A stretch of DNA of 64,000 nucleotides from Panorpa germanica (taxonomy: Eukaryota; Arthropoda; Insecta; Mecoptera; Panorpidae). Shown piece after piece: positions 24,301-36,300 of the stretch. Made by a program: the position numbers and the translations under genes. The notes under the pieces are model-generated. The model was not told where the DNA came from. It ran no database searches and saw only the letters and a program-made list of their open reading frames with translations. The number at the start of each line of letters is the position of its first letter. Position 1 is the first letter of the stretch. The stretch lies in contig OY783209.1 in the NCBI GenBank assembly GCA_963678705.1, forward strand, positions 13,330,001-13,394,000, in the 5' to 3' direction.

Positions 24301-27300
24301 CGCGGATAATGCTTTCTCGCTCCTATTCATAACGGAACTAAAATTGGGTCTAGGGTATGTTTGGCCACTTGGATCGGTCTGTCCTCTTGTGGCTAACATA
24401 ATCTCGCTAACATATATAAAACTGGATCATCAGACTATAAGTGAGTTTAAGTAATTCAGCTTTAAAGCGTCTGCAACGTAATACAAGGTATTACAAGACA
24501 ACTGTTTTAAAATGTCCTAACTTGAAGGAAATTTGGATAAGTGCTACAAAAAGAGATGAAAATTGGTTTCCTACTACAAATAGTGTTGTATGTTTCCGTC
24601 ATTTTACTAAAGACTGTTTTCAAGTTATGAAAAAAAGGCGCCTTTTAATTTGTAACTCTTCTGTTATCGACTGTGGTATGCCACTTTTTAAGTCTGTAAA
24701 TGCTTTGGTATTTCTTATATCAGTATATTTTTTTTATTTTTAATGTTTTTGCCATTTGGCACTACATTCTTGTGCTTTAACTCATTTATTTACATATCAT
24801 TGTAAATAATCATATCAGTGATCTTTATTATATCTAAACATTCTCACTTTTTCTAAAAAAAACAACATCCTTATAAAAATAAAAACAAAACTGCTATTGC
24901 TACTGCTTCGCTCCTCCTGCTTCTATTTTGCTATTCCTTCTCTTTCCTCTTTCCTTTTCTCTATCTTCGCTATTCATCTCTTCCCTTCACTGCCTCCCTT
25001 TAATAACTGTATGTAGCTCATAAAAGAGACATTCTCTATGAACGACTGAATAGAAAACAAACGCGTTCATGACAAAAAACTCATGAAAAGTAATAGAATT
25101 TACTCCAAAATGTTTACTGGGTCCTTTCCGCGCTATTTGCCCAGTATCTGTTTCCTTCGTTTCCTCGTTTCCCAATCTGAATCTGGCAATCCTTCTCATG
25201 GTTTTTGTGTCTTTTTCTCTTAAGTATTCTGATATCTGTCTCTCCCAAATCCTTTTACATCTTTTGTTATAATTGCTCTTCTCAATTTTTTCCATTCTTT
25301 CCTGTTGTTGTTTCTTCCTGTCTCTTCTCCTTAGCTCCTCTTCCACACTTGTGCCTTCTTCTCTTCTTCTCTCTGCCGTAATATCAGTATATCAGATTTC
25401 ACTCAAAAAGAGTAACTCTGTTCGAGAAAGAATTAATATTTAATTTTAATATATTAGTTATTGGTGAGTTGATATTTAAAGAAACTTTAAGCAATGCGAC
25501 GTCTAGAGGTTATCTGGTCTGTGAATGCACCCTGTGGTCTGTGAATGCAGTCTGTTCCAGTGTGCTCCTAGCCTACGGCAATATAAACTAAATATCCTCG
25601 ATTTTCCACTAGTCAATATTTATTTCCGCATCAGTGAACAACATTTAAAGTTTTCTTCGATTTTCGTAAATGATTATTTTCCGTTTTTATTCTTTCGTCT
25701 GAACCTTTTCCATTTTACAACTATACATGTGTTTTTTTGTACGCTGAAAACTTAATAGCAAGTCTACTCTCACTATATAAATACAGCAAAACAAATATTC
25801 TCAACAGTAGCTTAATAACTCTATGTTGATTTAAACAGAACGGTGTATTTATATTTCAGTACGGTGCATAGCTTAATATATTTGATCGAAGCCTTCAAGT
25901 AAGATGTTCCTTCTTCTATTTCGTATAACGAATTGCTCCCCATTTGTATGTGTTAGTATTTTCATAGAAGGAGTGAGAATTTAGCAAGAAACAACCATTC
26001 TATATATTCATCCTTCACCCTTTTAGAGGTGTAATAGACGATTCTAAAGGGAACCCCATTTTTCCGAAATGAATAATTAATTTTGTGCCTTTTGGAGTAC
26101 ATAAAATTACTTTCTTGCTTCCATGAATGTGTAAAACCCTTATTATGCAAAACGTGCGACTGTTGCCGCGACCGTTGGGATAAAGACGTTAGTTAACAAC
26201 AAAAAAATTAGTTTGGTGATGTGCTAAACTAATTATCGTGGCACCAGATCCAAGAGAGGTAGGCACGAGATAGATAGACGTCGATAGAACATGTTACCTG
26301 ACAATGTTAGGGAATTGGGCTGCTCTAACACTGAAACAGACTTATAAATACAGGCCAAAGTTTATTGGCGTCAAACTTCTAAATCCTTAAATTTGCACAT
26401 TAAAAAAATGTTTTTTCAAATTTGAAATATGTTTTTTAACGTAGTTATCCCGGTGATTTCAAATTTTGTAACCATTGTGAAATATTCCAAATATTTATCC
26501 CTTGAAACGCTAATAACTCGATAACCGGAAGGGCTACTTAAAAATGAATATGCAAATTTGAAATCAGCATAAAAATCTATATCAAGAACCATCATAACTT
26601 ATACGAAAAAAAATTCCAATCTTGTAAAATTAAGAAAATAACTAAATAGAATTTATGCAGCAGTGCTAGTGCTTCTGAAAACCCTATCCGGCGAGTTTTA
26701 ATAGTCGCTGGATCCGGGTTCAATATTTTGTAAACCCGACGAATCCCGGATCGGGTCCGATATCAGAAAAATATAAAAACATCTAAATTTTGAAGTTTAT
26801 TTTTAAGTAATTATACGTATAATAATTTTAAAACTTATTTTATTTTACTAGCTCTAATATACTGATACTTAAGATATACCAAAATATTTAGAGACTTATC
26901 CCCCAACGACGATCTAAGTTTTGTGCAAAAATTTGCAGACACCGAGAATGTTTTTTCATTATCCGTTGAAGTTTTTTTGATCGTGCATAGCGCGGCATAA
27001 AGCTTCTCTAGATTTAACGTTCTATTTTTGTATTCCAAAAAGAGTAAACTCCTGCTCCAATTTTCCAAAATCCTCAGCCTCTATAACAGCACTCACAACA
27101 GGTTTTTTCGCTTTTTTTTTAAATTTAATTAAAATCTTCTTCCATTGATAATATCTTTTCATCATTATCTACTATCAACATATCTAAGATTTCTGTGGAA
27201 TTGACTGCCAAGTCCGCGGTAAGTCTACTCATTAGGCGCGTAGCTAAACTTTTAATGTTAACTGTTAATTAGACCAATACTTACAATCGAATAGGATGAT

Positions 27301-30300
27301 TGAACTAATATGTTCGCTATTTATGCAAGTTTCCAACTCATTGGGAAAACCCAATGAAGTGCTTACTTGAAACTTTATTTTTATTGGTCTTCTGTCAGGT
27401 GGTTGTCTCGACATCATATTAGGAATAATATCCTTTTAATAATATCCTTTTTAATATATTATATTACTTTATGCTAATCCTTTATTAAACTCTATGATTT
27501 ATTTGTTTAGTAACGCTACTATCATATTAAATATATATATAGGTATAAAAAAAAATATTTAAGAAATTTTTTACATTTTTGGGCTGTGTAATTCGAGCGG
27601 CGCGCATTGGGTTTTATTTAAATTTGCATTTACACCAGCATCCGGATTCGTCGAGTTTTCTACTCGGGTCCCGAGTTCGGGTTTATTGCAATACCCGACG
27701 GATTCGTGTCAGGTCCAGAAGCCCTAAGCAGTACCTATGTGTACTCCGTTTTATGAAATTTGTAAAAATAATTTATCGTCCATACAACGAGCGTTATTCC
27801 ATCGGGTCATAGTTGACATTAACCTAATTTTGAGAACCTCCATGGTAGCTCAGACATAGAGCGACAAATTAATTTTCTCACCAAGAGAATATTCCATTCC
27901 ATTCCATTGAATTCTTATTAACTTAAACTTATACAGCACCCCTGGTGGCAGCTTTATTAAAAACTTCAATAAAAAGAAAAATAACAAAGTCGTTTTTCAA
28001 ATTACATTTTAATAGCACAACTTTATACCTACTAAAAGACGTCACTGAATATAAGCTTCCGGTTTCCTGTTATTAGGCCATTGTGTATAGATTAATAACA
28101 GACGCTTTGTGCTTTGTGTGAAAATTATTACTTTTAAGTTATTATAAATTTTATAATAAGTAATCACGATGCTAAATAAATAATGTCCGCGTTTTTAAAA
28201 GGTTTCTTTTGTTGTAGTAATTGGTTTTTTGATATACGTATTTATATAAAATGTTTTACTGAAGGTTTAATGCTTGGAAAGATAAATTGCTGAAAGATTA
28301 TGGTCCACAAAATGTCTGAACAAGCGAATAAAATGTTTAAGTATATGAACAATCATTCATTAACACGACAATAGCATATTCCATTCATTTTAAAGTCATT
28401 GTTTGAAACAATAGGCTATTTATTAAAGTTGTGTGAGTTGTGTTGCCAATGGTCAGGCGTTTATTTCACCGTATTAATTTTAACTCTATTTCTCATTTGT
28501 CTCCGCTGTATGTGGCTTCATTGTAATCGCTCATGGAGCGCGTCTGTGCCTGCCCAACTGCTCCACTGCTCAACTGCTCAACTGCTCAACTGCTCAACTG
28601 CCCAACGCCAACGGAAGCATGGATGTCATTTAATTACATTTTGTTACAACGGTATTGTTTTATCATTTTGATTGTGAGCGCTGATAAAGCATGTAATATA
28701 CACGAAATAAATATATTTAAAGAAAGAGCGAGACAAAGCATCATTATCACTCATCACACTCATTACATAATCACTCGTCGTATACAACTCATTTAATACT
28801 CAGAGTTTGTTGGAATGCATATTTCATGAACGTGTTTAATATTTAATGGCTGTTTGGGACGTTGCCAGAATAAAACCTGGACTAGTTTATCCTTGGTTCT
28901 GGTAAAGAAGAAGAACTCTCAATTAAAGGATTTTGGATTTCATTTTGGAAGGTATTTCCTAAAGGGATATGCTGCAAATGCATTCTTTGTCCTTTTGAAC
29001 AGGTATGGACAAAGTGAAAATAGAACACAAAGAACTACCAGTATATAAAGCAAGATCTCAAATGTTATTTTAAGTTTGCATTACGCTCTAAAATGAATTT
29101 TATTGCAGTTTATTTTAAACTCAGCATAAACCATTAAATAAAAAATAATAAAACGAATTCTCTGTCGGGAAAAAGTTGTATCAACAATATATAAAATAAA
29201 TGAAGAGCGAGCGCGTTGCTGTGATGTGCACGAGAGGGGCGGGGCGAGGAGTTATGTTGGGTGTCTAAAAGGGGGAGGAAGTGGTATTTCCAGGACTCCT
29301 GTCACCACAATGTCTCCTACAGTTATACGGTGTTCCCTGAGTCTCCATATCTCTCCCTGCTTGATGCCTGATACCACACTTCATATATAATAAACCTGTA
29401 CTGCGTTTTCTTTATCCCTTTAAACCACCAACAACAAAGAGCTTTATAGAATTCCCGTCCGCATTGGCGCCACTGTGTTAGCCACGTGATACGTAATCGT
29501 GTATTAACACGCTAACTTCATAAAAATATTGTATATAATATTTAATACAGAATAAAACTATATGTAATGTTTTACGGTCTTCTTTAGACGGATAGTTACA
29601 GCAACGCTCAATAGATGACTCCACGTGCAATTAAAGTCGAATGTGACACGCATGGACATGCAACGACCTGTGACATGTGCCATAGATTCTACTTTATATG
29701 GTAGAATTATTTATTGCAATTGACGCAATTGATTTTTTGCTTAGTTAGTTAGGCCCTCCGACTGATTGCAAACCTTACCCCCGAATCTGCCCGAACCGAA
29801 TAAGAATGGAACTGTGTTATTACGCCCTCCGCACACGATGCGACTGATTGCAAACCTTAGCCCGAATCTGTCCGAAGCGAATGTGATTACAACTGTGTTG
29901 TTACTGAGAGATCGAACGCGTATGAAAGTGAGATAAAACACGAGGAAGGACACACGAGTCGACTGATTGCAAACTAAACGAGAAACGAAGTTTTCAACGA
30001 AATTGAGCCATATCGAGCCGTGTATCGTGACTCTATAGAATTTTTAACAATAGCAAAACAGGGGAATCTATTGTGTTATATTTGATTCTATGTATGTATT
30101 TAAATACTTTTCAATAGTATTCGTAAACATCTCTGTTGACGAAACCAACAATGCCCTGCGACCGAGAAATATAGTCGCTGAATATATGCTCAAAACCAGT
30201 TTCAAATCAGTTTAGTTACGTTCTTGCCGTGTGTTTTATCTCACTCGTAAATACATAATCGTTCTTTTACTAACAACACAGTTGTAATCACATTCGGTTC

Positions 30301-33300
30301 GGGCAGATTCGGGGCTAAGGTTTGCAACCAGTCGCGTCATGTGCTGAAAGCCCAAGTGAGAGAACAAACGTGTTTATGAGTGAGAGAAAACACACAGCAC
30401 GAACGAAACTAAACTGGTTTTGAGTACGTTTTCAACGACTCATTTTCTAGGTCCCAGGGCAAGCTTGGTTGCATGCTTTTGATAGTGATATCATGAGCAG
30501 AGATGTGCACAAATGCTATTCAAAAGTCTTTAAGTACATACATACATACAAATACAACACAATAAAATCCCTTGTTATGCTATTGTTAAAAATTCTATAG
30601 AGTCACGAAACACGGCTCGACATGGCTCGTGCTCATACCAGTTTAGTTTCGTTCGTGCAGTGTGTGTTCTATGACTCGTATACACGTTCGTTCTCTCATT
30701 AACAACACAGTTCCATTCTCATTCGGTTCGGGCTGATTCGGGCTAAGGTTTGCAACCAGTCGCCTCATGTGCGGACGCACTTAGAGATTACTGTAGTTGT
30801 AAGCGATTTCACTTTAAATAATTCTGCAAAGCTCTGAAACACACAATACAATGTCTGTGCGGTCCTGTCACATTTATGTGGGGATTTTTTCCTTTTTTAT
30901 ATAAATAATATTCTCAAGATTATTCTGACATGTAGACGCACATGTGTGAAGTTAGAAAAAGGATGAAAACCTCACGGAAAACAATAAAACTGATGTAAAT
31001 CTGCAGAACGACATTAAAGTACGAAAGAGTTTGGTTTTCTGAAAAATATTTGTCATTGACGTTCATCCTAGACTACTCCACCCGTAAGAAGAAAATATTC
31101 AAAAGAAAACTTAGTTTAACGATGAAAATTAACGCCTAAGTAACTCAATTTTATTATAGATTTATTTTCACATTTCCTCGTTTAAGTTTTCCTTAACTGG
31201 CTTTGTAGGACACATGACTTGTTTTCGCGTTTTCCCTCATGTTATCGATTTTCACCACTAGGTGGTGGTGGTGGTGCTGATGTAGCTGATGGGGTCATTG
31301 TGCATATCACTCGAAACTCGCGTTGGACTGGTTGACTGAGAGGGGGAGTCAAATAGTGGTGAAGGGCTCTGCTCTATGAGCTACGTATTTTATCCCACTG
31401 GCTGCAATTTCTATAAATTGCACGTTAAAGAATTAAAAGGTAATTGCTTCATTTGAGTTTAATCATGTAATGTGCCCCTTCCTTCGGACGCCCTTGTTGC
31501 CATTGAATAATCAAGGGTGTATATCTACATGAAAACAGCGATGTTGGCAAATATTCAAATAGAGGTTAAAGAAAGACAGAATCAATATTTGAAAATAATT
31601 AAAATCGTAGCTATTGAATGAAACTGAAGAAGATAATGGCTGATGCGACAAAGTAAACAATAATCCATTAGGGCTTCGCTGGGTTTTTCTTTGTGTAAAA
31701 TTAAAAACTAGTTACGTAGAGATGCAAACGAGTATCACATTCGAAGCCCCTTTCCGTTTCCGGAGCGCCTGGCGGCCTGACGGCCTGGAATACCCCACGC
31801 CACAAGCGATTGAGATATAACTATTCTTGACATATTTAAAATGATATTGAAGACAAAGTAAATAGAAACATGGATGTAATCAGATGCACGACATTTTTAA
31901 TTATGAATAAATTTTTTCACTAGCGGTTTTGCTGCTAACTCTCTAGCAGTACCCTGTCTACCCTGCTCGGGACCAAATTTGAATATTTTAACATATATTT
32001 TCTGTACCAAGAAAACACGGTATTTAAGAATTTCAACTTCTTTTTCATTTTATTTTTGTTTATTTATATTAATGTAGAACATATTAAGTTTTTTGTGTTA
32101 AAATTTGAAGTCGATTGAAGTAAAACTGTCGGTGATATAGGGGTTTAAATCTTCACCTCTGGTCTGGTTTCGTCTTTCTTTGAAACTTTTAAACGCGTTT
32201 TTCTCACACATAGCTTTTTCAAAGTCGGTGTCCTTTCTAGCTCAAAATCTACTGCACTGATCCTTTTGAAATTTTGCACACTCTTTCTTTACATAAATTC
32301 TGACGTAGAGTTGTCGAGTTTTTTTTTTTAATTTTAAAGTATTTTAAAATAACAAAGTTTCTGATTTTTTTTATTATGAAAAGTCAATATTTTCAGTTCT
32401 AAGTGCTGTAAAAAATTGAAAAATCAATAAAAAAAAAACTCGACAGGGTTACCTGCAGAAACTTATGAACTAATGAAATTTTGGTTTTTTCGAACGCAAC
32501 GAAACTTTTTTGTAACGTCTGCGAAGATTCGCTAAATTCTAAATATTCTCTAAGTGTTATTTTATCATGTAGTAATTATATATTACCTGTGTCGTTAAAA
32601 AACATTATCGAAAACATGCTATTTTTGTATCGATTTGATCTTAACAATTTGGTGAAGTATCATGTTTTGTAACTTTTCTTTCATTATTACACTTCAATTA
32701 TAGTTCGCATCAACTTTATCTTCATTTGTATTCCGACAGGTGGAATGGTTTCGCCATTTGTAGCCGATAAAATAGACATTTCATATGAACGACTGCGAGA
32801 ACCTAAATTCTAAATGAACTCTTTCATGACAAAAAAGTCAAACGCATCTTCAATATGATGGGAAAGTGACTCCAAAATGTTTGCTGGGGTAATGCGAAAC
32901 TCACACACATAATGCCGGTTTCACACCAGAGAGATAGTTCAATAAAACACGAACAAAAACGCCAATATTTACACCAGAGAGACAGTTCTTAAAACATTTT
33001 TTTTTCATAAACTGTTTCAGTAAACAAAACACATTCCCATCTGGATCAAAGGAAAACACATTTGTTGTTGTTTTTTAGTCTGCTAGGTTTGAACACGCAG
33101 TTTTGTTTTTTGTTAACATTTGCGCTTGTCAGTTGTTGTTTATCGTGTTTATAATTTTTATGAGACACACAAAAAAACTCTAAAAACAAAACCAGTCTGT
33201 TAAGTGTGAACAGTCTGTTTTCGAAAAAGAGAACTGTTTTAAAATAAAACTAAATATGATTTTGTTTTGTTTTCTGACAACAGAACTGTCTCTCTGGTGT

Positions 33301-36300
33301 GAAACCGGCATAAGACTGTTTCTAAGTTGCCTTCCTGTTGCCGTGTGCTCTTGGTGACGGGAGGCGATGGAATATTCCTAAATTCACCAGCAACTCTCGT
33401 TTTAATAATGTATCCAACGCAACAATAGGATCCTGAATCATTTAATTTGTAATCTCCAGCTCAGTAACCTTTATTGAGTGGAGAGGGTGGATGTTTCACG
33501 ACAAACGTGAGTTTAGGGGAGTGGTAGGGGGTGGGGTGGTTAACTTCTGACACTTTTGGCATCCGTTAACCTAAGTGGAACGCTTGTGGCTGAGGTAATA
33601 AAGGTTACTGGAGGTATATGATACATACTCGTTCTATGATACCAGCTTTTATGTTTATTGCAGACGGAGAGTTTTTCCGTTTTCCATTTTACAGTATATT
33701 TAAAAAAAGGCTACGGGATATGTTTTATATATTGGTATACTAAAAACCACTCAAAACTGGAAATGTAGCTTCATTCGAAAAACAAAAGATGGACGTATAC
33801 GCGTTTGTTTATTACTGGGATCCATTTATAGTTATTTTTCGAAATTCGCGAGACCTATCTAAAAATAAATTGCACATCTAAAATCTAAATCATAATTTTT
33901 GCATTAAGACACATTCTATTTTTTATAAGCTTTTACAAGAGTATAGCCTCTAAAATTATACACGAAAAAGGTTTTTCTTTTCAAATTTTAAATATGTTTT
34001 AGCGTACTTTTTCACGCTGATTTCAATTCTGGAAATCATTTTGAAATATCTTCATTATTTAACCCTTAAAACGTTAATAACTCGAAAACCGGAAGACTAC
34101 GAAAAAATAAATAGCATATTTGAAATCAGCATAAAAAATTACGTTAAGATACGTTATAAATGTTACAATCGAAGGTCTCGTAAAACTTTAACCAAAAAAT
34201 AAAAATGTTATTGTCTCAACTTTTAAATATGTTTTTTAACGTAGTTTTTCTCCCTGATTTCAAATCTAAAAACCATTTTGAAATAATTCCATTATTTAAC
34301 GTTTGAAACGCAGATAACTCGTAATCTGGAAAAGCTATCAAAAAATATACTACATATTTTTAATCTGCATAAAATTTTACGTTAATAACCGTTATAAATT
34401 TTACAATAGGAAACCATCAACTTTTTATAAAATTTTAAATGTTAACGCCTTGTAAAACTTTAACCAAAAAATAAAAATGTTATTTTCACCTCGTAGTTTA
34501 ACGTAGTTTTTCTCGCTAATTTCAAATCTGGAAATCATTTTAAGCATTATTTAGCACTTGAAATGCTAACAACTCGAAAACCGGAAGAGCTACCAAAAAA
34601 TAATTTATATATTCAAAATCAGCATAAAATTAAGAACCGTTAAATTTGATAATTGGAGAACATCTTTTTTTTATACAATTTTAAAGGTTAACCTTGTAAA
34701 AGTTTTAACCAAAAAAAATATGTTGTTTTCTCAACTTTTAAATATGTTTTATTACGTAGTTTTTCCCGCTGATTCCAAATCTGGATACTATTTTAATTAT
34801 TCCATTCTGATTTATTTATATATTCTGAATATTCCAATATTTATTCTGAATTATTCCAATATTTCCATTATTTTACCCTTAAAACGTTAATTACAATAAC
34901 AATTTTACAATAACAAACAATATAGAGGTCTGGTACCTTGGGGTATTAGAACAATGTCTTCTTTAAGAATGCAGTCTCATGTAACTGCGCAAGTAATAAT
35001 TCCTTACCACGAACCGTTTAAAACGGGGTTTTTCTTAAGACCTGAGGCTATTAATTAGCAATGTTTTATTCAGATGGTACAGAAGCTGCTGTATTATTCA
35101 CGAGGATGACTTTATGGGGTACATACGAACTCGTGGAGCTGCTGCAACCCATGGACATGCCACCGACCGTGTGTTCTCTGACCGGTCAACGCGGTTCAAT
35201 TCATGTTTGATCTTTTTAATTAATTCACCGTTCGTTTACACAGCGGTATTTGATTTGAACTGTTTTGTTTGTAACCCGTGTTCGTTGTTTTGCAATAGGT
35301 ACAATCGATTAGGCGCTACAGCAATCAAAAAGCATTGCAGGACAACTTTTACGGAAGGGCTTACCTTGCATAATATTAGGAACTCGTAAACATTGGTATA
35401 GTCCAAATTACGAGAGCTAGACGGAGACTCATGCTTAAAAGAGGTTATAAAAGCTGTAAAATCGAAGATACGTTGGTCAATTTCATCTTATTCGCTGCTA
35501 TATACATGTAAAGAAATTATATTTCTTTAGTTGGTAACACTGTCCAGAGATATTATAATTACATTCTGGTTAAGTAAGTTAACGGTATATATTAGTTATA
35601 ACTACTTTCATTGGACTGTCTGTATTACAACGAGTAAGTCTAGTGACTAGTCCGACTTTAAAGCCCTCCGCACACGAGTCGACTGATTGCAAACTAGTCG
35701 AGCCGTGTTTCGTGACTCTATAGAATTTTTAACAATAGCATAATAGGGGATTTTATTGTGTCGTATTTGTATGTATTTAAATACTTTTGAATAGTATTTG
35801 TGCACATCTCTATTCATGATGTCACCATCAAATGCATGCAACTAAGCATGCCCTGCAATCGAGAAACAGAGTCGCTGAAAACGTGCTCAAAACTAGTTTA
35901 GTTTTCGTACCGTGTGATTTCTCTCACTCGTATACACGTTCGTTCTCTCACTAACAACACAGTTTCATTCACATTCGGTTCGGGCAGATTCGGGGCTAAG
36001 GTTTGCAATCAGTCGCCTCATGTGCGCAGGACCTAACAAATTAAGTTGGTACAAAACTCGTCTGTCGGTGGAACAGTGACCATAGACTTCATGGATAACG
36101 TTGTAACGAATACCGACCAACACAGTTGATATTTGGAGCTGACAGAACTCACTGTACATAATGTTAAATTATTATAAAATTAGATAAAAAGAAATTGACA
36201 ATTTAAATAATAAACTTTAAATGTCGTTTCTTTGATTTCAGGTAAGATAGTATGATTTAAGTTAAACAGTGTAATTATTATAATGTGTATGTAAATTACT

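Noticed and set aside
24212..24454. 80-codon + frame in V1, with similar frames at 43947-44144 and 44186-44407
   Set aside because: These are the untranslated leader/inverted arms of V elements; the same DNA is open in opposite senses in V2, and the TATA box lies inside the frame.
35114..35389. 91-codon + frame
   Set aside because: No recognisable domain, lies in intron DNA of the opposite-strand gene between repeats; length is within chance.
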